DNA of 58,287 nucleotides from Acidobacteriota bacterium (GTDB taxonomy: Bacteria; Acidobacteriota; Terriglobia; Terriglobales; Acidobacteriaceae). Positions 39,880 through 49,900 of this stretch are shown here, in pieces (the first letter of the stretch is position 1; the number at the start of each line of letters is the position of its first letter). The notes under the pieces are model-generated. The model saw only the letters and a list, made by a program, of their open reading frames with translations, did no database searches and was not told where the DNA came from. The position numbers were made by a program, and so were the translations under genes. The DNA lies in NCBI GenBank assembly GCA_028876395.1, contig JAGWRX010000202.1, positions 1-58,287 of the forward strand. Reading direction: 5' to 3'.

Positions 39880-42800
39880 TTACTGCGCCGAGACGGAGTA
39901 CAACCGCACCGGGCCAAGAAGACCCGACGGCAGCAGCGGCGAGTTCGCCCTGTACGGCTTCACGTCGGCGAACGTGTAAGCGGTCGCGCCGGGCTGCTGG
40001 TCGCCAATCATCCGGTTGACCCATGCGTTCGTCACCTTGATGGTGATCGCATTCGCTCCCGGCTTCAGCGCTCCGGTCGCGTCCACGCGGTATGGCGTGT
40101 GCCACACGACGCCCAGCGGCTTGCCATTGATCTCCACCTGCGCCAGGTTTTTCACATCGCCCAGGTCAAGCCAGACACGCGCGCCCTTCTTGAACCACGA
40201 TGCCGGCGCGTTGACGCTCTGCGTGTACGTGCCGGTCCCCGAGAAGTACTTCACGCCCGCGTCCGCGTTGTCGCTCCAGGACGCCAGCTTGTCCACCGTA
40301 ATCGATGCAGGCGCGCCCCCGTTCGGCGGGAAGCTCACCTTCCACGGGCCGTCCACCGTGGCAAGCTGCGTTTCGGACTCCGGGTGCAGCGTGCGCGAGG
40401 TTGCTGTGGTCGGCTTGCGGAAGACGACAAACACGGTGCCCCAGGGCTCCAGTTTCAAGGGCACGGTGGTGCGGCCATCCACAATCTTGTAGGAAACCGG
40501 CGCGCTCTTGCCGGTCTCCGCATACCACAGTTCGGGCTCCTTGCCGGTGACGCGGAAGGTTGCATTCAACTGCTCGTTGCGGTCGTTGCGGTTGTCCACA
40601 AAGTAGAGGTCGCTGTCTGCCGTCTTGCGATGCACAAACTCCAGCCTCGTGTCGCTCTCCGGCTTGGTGTAGTCAAAGTCGGGCGCGACGCTGAGCGCCT
40701 TGAACACATCGCCCAGGTCCTGCCCTGCATACACCGTGCCTTTGCCCACTTTGTGTACGCCCGAACCATCGCCAAACAACTCGTCGTTCAGCTTGCGGAA
40801 CTCCGCTTCATTGTCGGCAAGGCTTGGATCGTCGTTCGGCTTGGGGCCGGCCACCACAGCGCCGTCCGTCACCAGCTTGTGAATGGCGCGCAGTACCGGC
40901 AGCGACATATGGCGGCTATAAGGTGCGAGGCCCAGCACGCGATATTCCATGCCGCCCGGCGTAACAATGCGCCCGTCACGCACGCTCAGCTCATGGATAA
41001 GCGCGTCGGCGTTGATGTAGTCGAACCCGTAGCCCGCCGGCACCTCCGGCGACTTATGCTCGTAGATTGCCGTCAGGTTCGAGTCCTCGCCGTAGAAGTA
41101 CACAAGGTCCGCGCCAAAGTGCCCCTGCTGCAGCATGTAGCTGGAGCGCCCCAGGTAATTGACCCATGGCCCCGCCTCTTCCGCCCACGTTTCGTTGCGG
41201 TTGAACCACTGGCCGAACGGCCCAAGCGTCAGTCCCGGAGCCTTGCCCACCAGCGGCTGGTGCGCCGACTCGTGAATCACAAACCGGTTGATGCCGTTCA
41301 GCAACTCCTGATCGGCGGTCGGCTTCAGCGTTGCCGGCGACCACGCCCACGGCGCGGCAGCCGCCGTCAGCGACTCCGCCGCGGCGAGGTTCTGCCCGTA
41401 GATATGCGCCACCGACGCCGACTCGCGATCGTCTGCGTTGTAGCCATATTGGATGTTGTTCACACCCGGCGTCTGCGTCCACATGGCGCTCATGGGCACT
41501 TCATTGAACTTTTTCACTTCCATGCCATCGGCAACAAAGGCGCGCCCGGACTCGTGCGATTCGCCGTAGTGGCCCATGTGCCACTCATGCAGCGTGTCTT
41601 CCAGCTGGCCATAGTGCTCGTCCGCAATCAGGTCGCCAATGGTCTTGCGGAAGTCCCAGAGGAACTTGTCGCTGGCTGCGGAACTTTCGACCACCTGCCC
41701 CGCGAGCACCGGCATCCACGGCAGCGGATCGTAGCCGCGACGCTTCCGGAACTGGTCGATCATGTTATCGGTCCAGTTCTGCGAACCCGCCTCCCAGCTG
41801 TCGTTGATGACGTACTTGATGCCGCGCTTGCCCATTAAGTCAGGGCCTACCGTTTCCTTGTAGCTGTTCAGGTAGGTCTCCATGTATTGCTTCACGAACC
41901 TTCTGTCGAGCTTGTCCACCTCAAGGCCCGTGGCCTCAGCCGTTGCCGGGTGATTGGTGATGCCCAGCAGCGAATAGCCAAAGCGCAACACAACCCAGTT
42001 GCCCGGCGGCGGCGTCCAGTCCAGCGTGCCGTCCTCGTGCATCTTTGAGGTCAGGTCGATAACGTCAGCCTTGTTGATCGCATCGGCGGCATCAACCGGA
42101 GCAGACGCATAGCCGTACAGGTCCGGCACGGGCACGAAGGCGGCCTTCTCTTCAAAGCGATTGACGCGCGCGCCGGGATGCAGAACCAGCTCGGCAATTT
42201 CGTATGCGTCGGGGCGCTTGCCGAACCGGATACCGAACGAAGAAGGATCGAGGCCCGCGGCCCACGCCGGCGGCGCCGGAGGTGGCGTGCGCTTGAAGAC
42301 CACGCGGAAATATTTCGCTGTAACGGCGGGGAACGAGACCGTGTCCTCTGCCGCTTCGCGCCCGTTCAGTTCGGCAACCACACGGAAGTTCTGCCCGTCG
42401 TCGCTCGCTTCCAGGGATTTCTGAGGCGCGGCAATCCCATAGACCATGGCCACAATCCGGCTTGGGTCCTTGGTCGCGATCGTCAGAGACCGGATGGCCG
42501 TCGGCTGGTCGTACTCGAATTGAATCCACGCGTCGTGCCCCGGCTCGGGAATGGCGATCCCGGTCGGCTTCTCCAGGTCTCCATCGCTCAGCATGGCCAC
42601 GTCCGGCGTGCCGCCGCTGGCCGTCGCTTTCGGGTGCAGCGAAGCGGCAGGCACATCGCTCGCCGGCCTGCGATACGCAATCACCACTGAATCGGCGTAG
42701 TACTGCGGAATCTGCTTCGGTCCTTCACGTCCGCCGAGCGAATCGCGAATGCCCACGTTCTGAAACGCCCCGGTGCTCGTCGGCGGATGCGCCAGCGTGC

Positions 42801-43269
42801 CCGTGAAGGGCTTGCCGCCCTCAACCTCGGTCTCGCTCCACACATACTTCTTCATGCCATGCGACGGCGGAACCCACGGACCGCCCGACTCGCTCCAGCC
42901 CGGCGATCCTGCGATGGCCTCTTCCATGCCCAGCTGGTCCGCCAGCGTGGTTGCATACTTGAACGCGTCCTTCCACTCCGGCGTCATGTACGCCAGCCGC
43001 TGCTTTACCACCTGCGGCGTCTGCAGGGCCGCGTCAAAGTTCTGGAAGCCGGCAATGCCCACGCGATGCATCCACTCCAGGTCCAGCTTGATGCCTTCCT
43101 GCGTGATGTTGCCGTTCATCCAGTGCCACCACACCCGCGGTCGCGCACTTGCCGGCGGATTCTCGAATCCGCTCTTCAGCGAATCGGGCTTGTTCTGCGC
43201 CGGGGCAACGCCCAGGCACGCGATGAGCGCCGCGCTCGCCGCGATCAGCTTTATTGCAGGGTGCTTCAT
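39880..43269 (-). CDS. GH106-type alpha-L-rhamnosidase, exported, 1129 aa
   Basis: Secreted glycosidase that should release alpha-linked rhamnose. ATG at 43269 follows AAAGGAGAAACC; signal peptide IKLIAASAALIACLGVAPAQ. GH106 marks: PRVWWHWMNGNITQEGIKLD, LEWMHRVGIAGFQNFDAAL, GSPGWSESGGPWVPPSHGMK, YVINDSWEAGSQNWTDNM, GRSSYMLQQGHFGADLVYF and VWHTPYRVDATGALKPGAN. N-terminal TIM-like and central domains are followed by beta-sandwich domains with jelly-roll-like end. Exact linkage and substrate unknown. Divergent from the second glycosidase gene. Confidence 0.88.
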   Translation of the reverse strand: MKHPAIKLIAASAALIACLGVAPAQNKPDSLKSGFENPPASARPRVWWHWMNGNITQEGIKLDLEWMHRVGIAGFQNFDAALQTPQVVKQRLAYMTPEWKDAFKYATTLADQLGMEEAIAGSPGWSESGGPWVPPSHGMKKYVWSETEVEGGKPFTGTLAHPPTSTGAFQNVGIRDSLGGREGPKQIPQYYADSVVIAYRRPASDVPAASLHPKATASGGTPDVAMLSDGDLEKPTGIAIPEPGHDAWIQFEYDQPTAIRSLTIATKDPSRIVAMVYGIAAPQKSLEASDDGQNFRVVAELNGREAAEDTVSFPAVTAKYFRVVFKRTPPPAPPAWAAGLDPSSFGIRFGKRPDAYEIAELVLHPGARVNRFEEKAAFVPVPDLYGYASAPVDAADAINKADVIDLTSKMHEDGTLDWTPPPGNWVVLRFGYSLLGITNHPATAEATGLEVDKLDRRFVKQYMETYLNSYKETVGPDLMGKRGIKYVINDSWEAGSQNWTDNMIDQFRKRRGYDPLPWMPVLAGQVVESSAASDKFLWDFRKTIGDLIADEHYGQLEDTLHEWHMGHYGESHESGRAFVADGMEVKKFNEVPMSAMWTQTPGVNNIQYGYNADDRESASVAHIYGQNLAAAESLTAAAAPWAWSPATLKPTADQELLNGINRFVIHESAHQPLVGKAPGLTLGPFGQWFNRNETWAEEAGPWVNYLGRSSYMLQQGHFGADLVYFYGEDSNLTAIYEHKSPEVPAGYGFDYINADALIHELSVRDGRIVTPGGMEYRVLGLAPYSRHMSLPVLRAIHKLVTDGAVVAGPKPNDDPSLADNEAEFRKLNDELFGDGSGVHKVGKGTVYAGQDLGDVFKALSVAPDFDYTKPESDTRLEFVHRKTADSDLYFVDNRNDRNEQLNATFRVTGKEPELWYAETGKSAPVSYKIVDGRTTVPLKLEPWGTVFVVFRKPTTATSRTLHPESETQLATVDGPWKVSFPPNGGAPASITVDKLASWSDNADAGVKYFSGTGTYTQSVNAPASWFKKGARVWLDLGDVKNLAQVEINGKPLGVVWHTPYRVDATGALKPGANAITIKVTNAWVNRMIGDQQPGATAYTFADVKPYRANSPLLPSGLLGPVRLYSVSAQ

Positions 43270-43595
43270 GGTTTCTCCTTTATGGGCAGTCAGTTTGCGG
43301 CTGGTTGCAGGCGCCGCACTCCAGACCCGAGCCTGCACTTACGGCAGCGGTCCGGAGAGATGTGTCCGAGCGCTAAAAACCTTACCACGCGCAATGCAAT
43401 GTTCGGAAGTAAAAATATTCATCATTTGAATTCACAGCTAAGATGGACAGGTGAACCCGCCGTCACCCGGGTCGCCTGCATGCCGGACGCGATTGCAAGT
43501 TCGGCTCTGCTCTGCTACCAAGGAACGGGCCGATTCGATTCGCACAAAGCCGCGCCGCGCGTTTGCCGCGCGCAATTTCAGGAGGTTTCGCTCTC
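43270..43595. other. Divergent control region between the two GH106-type genes
   Basis: 326 bp between two divergent starts. A conspicuous AT-rich patch lies at about 43405-43440 (TAAAAATATTCATCATTTG). No -35/-10 pair of good quality or clear operator was found on either strand, but shared regulation is likely. Confidence 0.5.
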
Positions 43596-46430
43596 ATGCC
43601 GCCAGCTCCGTCTGCTGCCCGCCGACACATCTCCACACGCCTTCGTCTCCTCTTGCGAATTCTTCTTCCCGTCATCGGGCTGCTCTGTTGCCGGCCCGCC
43701 CCGGCTCAAACCAGCACAGACATCGCAGCGCTCCATCGCGTCTTCGCCAATCCGCCGGATTCAAGCCGCATCATGATGCGCTGGTGGTGGTTCGGACCTG
43801 CTGCCACCAAACCCGAAATCACCCGCGAGCTGGAGCAGATGAAGGCCGGCGGCATCGGCGGCGTTGAAGTCGCCAGCCTCTACGCCCTCGGGCTCGACGA
43901 TCCCTCCACCGGCTTTCGCAACACACCGTTTCTCTCCGACGAGCACATCGACACGCTGCGCTTTGCAGCGCAGGAGGCACGCCGCCTGGGACTGCGCATG
44001 GATGTAACCCTCGGCAGCGGCTGGCCGTTCGGCGGCCCGCACATTCCCGTCACCCAGGCCGCGGGAAAGCTGCGCGTGGAAAGGTATGCCATCGCTGCGG
44101 GCGAGACATCCGCGCTCGCGCCGTTTGTGGATGCAGGCGAAGCGATGATCTCCGCATACCTTCTGCCCGCCTCCATTTCTGCGGACGACATCGCCCATGC
44201 GCAGCCGTTGCCGCCGCCTGCTTCAGGCCGATACACATTTCCCGCCGCCGCACAGCCACGCGCGCTGGTCTGCTTTATCTCCAGCCGCACCGGAATGAAC
44301 GTCAAGCGGCCCTCCGTCGGAGCTGCGGGCTTCGTGCTGGATCACTACGACCCCGCCGCAACCGCAAACCACCTTCACGCTGTCGGCGACCGTCTGCTCT
44401 CCGCTTTCGGCGATCAGCCGCCCTACGCCGTCTTCAGCGACAGCCTCGAGGATTACGGTTCGGACTGGAGCCCCGCGCTGCTGAGTGAGTTCCAACGGCG
44501 CCGAGGCTACGATCTGCGCCCCCATCTGCTCGCGCTCGTGGCAGACGCCGGACCCGACACCGCCGCGATCCGTCATGACTGGGGCAGAACCCTCACCGAG
44601 ATGGCCGACGATGGTTTCCTCAAACCGCTGCACGCATGGGCCGAGCAGCATCACACACTCTTTCGCTCGCAGACCTATGGATTCCCGCCGGTCTCGCTGT
44701 CGAGCAATCGCTTCGCCGATCTGCCTGAAGGCGAAGGCAAGGCCACCTTCCAGATGTGGCGCGAATTCTCCGACACGCGCTGGGCGGCCTCGGCGGGCCA
44801 CCTCTTTCATCACCCCGTTGTCTCGTCGGAGACGTGGACCTGGCTGCACTCGCCCGCCTTCCGTGCCACGCCGCTGGACATGAAGGCCGAGGCGGACCTG
44901 CATTTTCTCCAGGGCATCAACCAGCTCATCGGCCACGGATGGCCTTACTCGCCGCCCTCGGCGCCCGAGCCGGGATGGCGCATGTACGCGGCTGCCGCCT
45001 TCGACGCGCACAACCCGTGGTACTTTGCCATGCCTGACCTCACGCGCTATCTGCAGCGCGTGAGCTTTGCGTTGCGCCAGGGAGAGCCGGCCAACGACGT
45101 CGCCCTGCTGCTGCCCACCGACGACGTCTGGGCATCCTTCAAGGCCGGCTATCATCAGCGCTCGTCGCCCACCTCGCCCGGCGGCTTCGATCAGACCGGC
45201 TCCAACGTCACCGTCGACGAACAGATGGGTAAGGTCCTCGGCAAGCAGGTCATCGCGCAGATCCTCGATGCGGGCTTCAATGTGGACTTCATCGACGCGG
45301 ACACCATCGACAGCATCGGCATTCCCTATCGCGTGCTCATTCTGCCAGACGTGGACAGGCTCCCCGTTGCCACCTATGAAAAGATTGTCGCCTTCGCGCG
45401 CAAGGGCGGCATCGTGATTGCCACGCGGCGCATGCCCGCCACCGCGCCCGGCCTGCTGAACGCCGCCGAAGACTCCGCGCGCGTCAACGAGTTGTCGCAG
45501 ACGCTCTTTCATGGCGCCATCCCCTCCGCGCATTTCATTCAGGATGAAACGCAGCTCGGCGCGAATCTCGCACAGTACGCCGCGCCCGACATGACGCTGT
45601 CTCCGCGCACGCCGCAGATCGGCTTCATCCATCGCAAGGTCGCCGGCGGCAACCTTTACTTTGTCGCCAACACATCCAACGAAGAAAAACATGTGCAGGC
45701 GCAATTCCGTGACAGCGCGCACCACGCGGAAACCTGGGACGCCTTTTCAGGCGAAGTTTCGGGACTGCCCGACGCCACGCACATCGCACTCGACCTCGCG
45801 CCCTACGAGTCCCGGCTCATCTACTTTTCTGATGCAGCCATGACCGCCGCGCCGCAGCCTGCCGCGCAGGAGAGCGTCCGCATGGATCTGTCGCGCCAGT
45901 GGAAGGTGACGTTCGGCGAAACCGGACTCTCCGAGGATCAGGATCACCTCGCCTCATGGAGCGACGATGCGAAGACACAGTTCTACTCAGGCGTCGCGAC
46001 GTATCGCAAAAGCTTCAACCTGCAGCACGCAGCCCAGCCGCATGGCGCGCGCCTGCTGCTCGACTTCGGCCCCGGAATCGCGGAGTCTCTCCCATCGCCC
46101 TCAGCCCCGCACACCATGCGCGCCTATATCGTGCCGCCAGTGCGCGAGGCCGCTGAGGTCTATCTGAATGGAAAGCGCGCCGGCGTGGTGTGGCGTCCGC
46201 CCTACCGGCTCGATGTGACTGCGTATGTGCACGACGGTGAGAACGACCTGCGCATCGTGGTCGGCAACACGGCCATCAACTCCCTCGCCGGCCAGCCGCT
46301 GCCGGATTACCGCCTCCTCCGCGACCGCTACGGACTGCTTTTCATTCCCCAGGACATGGAGAACCTGCATCCGTTGCCCTCGGGCATTCTCGGGCCGGTC
46401 ACGCTGGTTCAGTCCGTGGCCGCTCGCTAG
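43596..46430 (+). CDS. GH106-type glycoside hydrolase, second copy, 944 aa
   Basis: Secreted protein with AGGAGG about 10 nt before the ATG and a long signal peptide (RLRLLLRILLPVIGLLCC then APAQ); a Cys in the region could allow lipid attachment. It shares the GH106 plan with the divergent gene: RIMMRWWWFGPAATKPEITR, KAGGIGGVEVASLYALG, MDVTLGSGWPFGGPH, a TIM-like region with YAVFSDSLEDYGSDWSPALL, QLIGHGWPYSPPSAPEPGW and the C-terminal EVYLNGKRAGVVWRPPYRLD. Sequence similarity to the first copy is only moderate, so their substrates probably differ. Confidence 0.86.
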   Translation: MPPAPSAARRHISTRLRLLLRILLPVIGLLCCRPAPAQTSTDIAALHRVFANPPDSSRIMMRWWWFGPAATKPEITRELEQMKAGGIGGVEVASLYALGLDDPSTGFRNTPFLSDEHIDTLRFAAQEARRLGLRMDVTLGSGWPFGGPHIPVTQAAGKLRVERYAIAAGETSALAPFVDAGEAMISAYLLPASISADDIAHAQPLPPPASGRYTFPAAAQPRALVCFISSRTGMNVKRPSVGAAGFVLDHYDPAATANHLHAVGDRLLSAFGDQPPYAVFSDSLEDYGSDWSPALLSEFQRRRGYDLRPHLLALVADAGPDTAAIRHDWGRTLTEMADDGFLKPLHAWAEQHHTLFRSQTYGFPPVSLSSNRFADLPEGEGKATFQMWREFSDTRWAASAGHLFHHPVVSSETWTWLHSPAFRATPLDMKAEADLHFLQGINQLIGHGWPYSPPSAPEPGWRMYAAAAFDAHNPWYFAMPDLTRYLQRVSFALRQGEPANDVALLLPTDDVWASFKAGYHQRSSPTSPGGFDQTGSNVTVDEQMGKVLGKQVIAQILDAGFNVDFIDADTIDSIGIPYRVLILPDVDRLPVATYEKIVAFARKGGIVIATRRMPATAPGLLNAAEDSARVNELSQTLFHGAIPSAHFIQDETQLGANLAQYAAPDMTLSPRTPQIGFIHRKVAGGNLYFVANTSNEEKHVQAQFRDSAHHAETWDAFSGEVSGLPDATHIALDLAPYESRLIYFSDAAMTAAPQPAAQESVRMDLSRQWKVTFGETGLSEDQDHLASWSDDAKTQFYSGVATYRKSFNLQHAAQPHGARLLLDFGPGIAESLPSPSAPHTMRAYIVPPVREAAEVYLNGKRAGVVWRPPYRLDVTAYVHDGENDLRIVVGNTAINSLAGQPLPDYRLLRDRYGLLFIPQDMENLHPLPSGILGPVTLVQSVAAR

Positions 46431-46460
46431 CCATTGTCTGGTCAGGCTGCTGCTTTGAAG

Positions 46461-46482
46461 GGTGCGGGCCTCAGCCCGCACC
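46461..46482. repeat. Perfect 9-bp inverted repeat after the GH106-type gene
   Basis: GGTGCGGGC-CTCA-GCCCGCACC, 31 nt after the glycosidase stop. There is no T run, so it is either a weak terminator or part of a palindromic intergenic repeat. Confidence 0.5.
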
Positions 46483-46785
46483 TTAGAGGCGCAAAGCCCA
46501 TGGGGCTTCAGCCGCTGGAATGTTCGCGCAGCCCGGACCGCCTTCTCTCAGATCCGCATCCGCTCCCCAGGGGCCGCCGGATTGCAGAATGCCCGCAAAA
46601 CTCAAGCTCGGGGATTTTCCCGTTGGAAACCGCCCGCCCCGGCGGCCTTCCGCCCATGCCGGGCATTGCGCGAAGCCGTAGCCCGCTGTACCGAAAATAA
46701 TCGATTTAGTGAATTTGAAGCCCGCCTCCGCGGAAAGAAGAAAGGACCGCGGCCCAAATATTTCAAATGAGAACAAAATTTTCTC

Positions 46786-46814
46786 TTGACACTCCTTCTC
46801 CCGATGCGTAATGC
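46786..46814 (+). promoter_or_regulatory. Promoter of the TonB-dependent receptor
   Basis: TTGACA at 46786-46791, 17-bp spacer, TAATGC at 46809-46814. The -35 is a perfect consensus and is preceded by an AT-rich, UP-element-like stretch (AACAAAATTTTC). Confidence 0.65.
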
Positions 46815-46952
46815 TTCGGCGCATCGTTTCATATCCGGTTTTTGGCAGCTCAGAGCGTGGTCTTTACAGCTCAACCTCGGCTATTGCAGCTGAGGCAGTT
46901 GCCGAATTTCTCCGGAGCTGGAGCGCGTAGCACATTTTCAAGGAGGCTGGAA

Positions 46953-49900
46953 ATGCGAGCACTTCGACTCTGCTTTGCTCTAACCCTGCTGCTGATATCC
47001 AGCAGCAGCATGTTCGGGCAGGCAGGCGCAACTGGAACGATCCTTGGGACGGTCAACGACAGCACAGGTGCGATCGTCCCCAATGCCCAGGTCACAGTGA
47101 CCAATACCGCAACCAACGTAAAGTTCCGCACGGTTACAAGTTCCGCGGGCGACTATTTCGCACCGAACCTCAATCCCGGAACCTACACGGTCTCTGCAGA
47201 GGCGAAGGGATTCCAGAGGTCGATGACCAACGCATTTACGCTAACCGTCAACCAGAAGGCCCGCGTTGATCTGGCTCTCAAGGTTGGCGCTGTAACGCAG
47301 ACTGTGGATGTGTCGGCGCAGGGGGTTGCGCTGGACACCGACAGTTCCGCGCTCTCGAACCTGGTCAGCCAGCAGCAGGTCGAAAATCTGCCGCTGAACG
47401 GCCGCAACTTCATGCAGTTGCTCCTGGTGGGTGCTGGCGCCGTAACAGTCGGCGGTGAGCAGGGCACGATGCGCCAGGGCGAAGGCAACGCCATCAGCGT
47501 GAACGGTGGCCGCCCCGAAGGCAACAACTACACTCTCGATGGTCTGGTCAACACCGATGCCGCCCTTGTGACGCCTGCTGTCATCCTGTCGCAGGATGCG
47601 ATCCAGGAGTTCAAGGTTTCCAGCGGCACCTACTCGGCGGACCAGGGGTTCAGCGCGACGCAGATCAACATCGTCAGCAAGCCAGGCACCAACACGCCTC
47701 ATGGATCCGTGTTCTGGTTTGATCGCAACGACGCGTTCGACGCCAAGCCATTCCCGACCGCCAATGACATCCTCGCAAAAACGCCAACCGCGAATCCCGT
47801 GCTGCGCCAGAACCAGTTCGGCTTTGTCATGGGCGGCCCGGTCTACATCCCCAAGGTGTATGACGGCCGCAACAAGAGCTTCTTCATGGCTAACTACGAA
47901 GGCTGGCGCATCACCAACGGAAGCCGGCAGGTGACGAGCGTGCCCAATCCGGCAGTCCTTCAGGGTGACTTCTCGGCCGAAACCTATGCCGCGCCCGCGG
48001 GCTCCGGCTTGCCCGGCGGACCGCTGCCTGCCTATGGCACCGCAGACTGCACCAAGCTGCTCACACTGAGCGGCAACTGCATGCCCGTCGACCCGACCAC
48101 AGGACAACCGTACGCCGGCAACAAAATTTCGTCTGTCCTCATGGTTGGTAACGTCGGAGGCGTCGCCGTGAAGAACACCTTCTGGCCAACGCCGACAATC
48201 GCAAATCTGCCGGAAGGCGTCCCCAACTACATCAAGAACGTGGGATTCCCGCTGCACCAGAATCAGCAGACCTATCGCGGAGACCAGAACCTCGGGAAAC
48301 TCGGGTCAGTGTTCTTCCGCTACACCGATGCGAACTACACCAACCAGGGCTCATACAACTCTCAGGATCTGGTTCACGGCTACGAGATTTACCTCCAGAA
48401 ACAAACCAGCTGGACAGTCTCGCATAGCGTGAGTTTCGGCAGCGCAAACGTCAACAACTTCCGCTTCGGACACCTGACGGCAAACGCTCCTCAGGGCGGC
48501 CCGCAGATCACGCCGGATGCAGTTTCGCAGTTGGGACTCACAGGCACATTCACCCATTTCTCAGCCCTGCAGCAGACATGGCCCAACGTCGGTTTGACGG
48601 CCTATGGAAGCGGCGGCGGATCGGTCAACTCTTATACCGGATCTGAAGGCCCCACGTGGGAATTTGCCGACTCCTTTACGTCCGTGCACGGCAAGCACAC
48701 GCTCGGCTTTGGTATGGATTACCGGCGCTGGCATTTGATCCGCAATCTCGACGATGACTTCTACGGCGACTGGAGCTTCTCGAGCAACCTCGTCACCCTC
48801 AACAGCGGCGGATGCTCGAATGCGACCGGCCTCTGCGGAACCGGCAATGCCGTCGCCGACATGTTCCTTGGGTACTACGCCAGCGTCGGTGGATTCGTGC
48901 CTGGCCCGTTGAGCCCGACAACTACCGCCGGCAACCCGCAGAATCACGTGTTCGGCTACTTTGCCCCTTACGCGATGGATGACTGGAAAGTTACTCCAAA
49001 ATTGACGCTCAACCTTGGACTTCGTTGGGACTACCGTGCGACGCCCTATGAAGCTGTGAACCACATGTTCTGGCTCGACAACACCAATGCGCAGGGCGGC
49101 CTCTGCTACGCCGATCCAAAGCTGTCCACCAACGGAGTGGCGCCGGGCGCGGGCTACAACGGTGGCCCGATCCTGCGCTACTGCGGATCGGTGCCGCATC
49201 CGGGGCCGAAGACGCCCTTCGCTCCCAGGTTCGGATTCAACTACCGCTTGACGCCGAAGACCGTCATCCGCGGAGGCTATGGCATCTTCTACGACTCGGC
49301 GGAAGGTCGCGAAATCGACAACTCAGGCGACATTTACCCGTATAGCATCCGCAACAGCCTGAACCCAACCCTCGATCCCACGCTGCCGAAGTACTCCAAC
49401 AACCTGTTCCCGGCGTACTCGACACTTGGGGCGTTCCCGGTGAAGACACTCACCTTCCTCGCCGTGATCATGTCAGACAACCCGCTCAATCCCTATGTCC
49501 AATCCTGGACCGCAGGCGTGCAGCGGGAACTGAGGGCGAACACCACCCTCGATGTGAACTACATCGGTACCCATTCTCTTCACCTCCTCGATCGGCGCCA
49601 GATTGCTCAACCCAACGCAATTCCGCAGTCCGACCTGGCATTCTGTCAGGAGCAGGATTCCACCGGCAAATACATCAACATGGGCTCGGCCCCGTGCAGC
49701 AACGCAAGCAGGCGGCCCTACCCCAACTTCAGCAACATCTACATCAACAGCGACTGGCACGGCTACGCCCATTACAACGGCCTCAACGTGAAGATGGAGC
49801 ACCGTGCGAGCGACCTGGCACTCACCGCCGTGTACACCTGGGCAAACAGCAAGGACGACAAGTCGGCGGCTGCCGGCGTTGGCGCCACCGGTGCTGGCTT

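Larger units (their letters stand above)
46431..46952. other. Leader and intergenic region before the TonB receptor
   Basis: 522 bp with no supported gene. 46434-46700 is a GC-rich, repeat-like stretch with the hairpin listed separately. 46740-46790 is AT-rich and leads into the receptor promoter. A leader of about 130 nt precedes the receptor ATG. Confidence 0.6.

Noticed and set aside
40099..41838. 579-codon plus-strand frame opposite the GH106 gene
   Set aside because: Shadow with Arg/His/Leu-rich low-complexity translation; the glycosidase motifs are on the minus strand.
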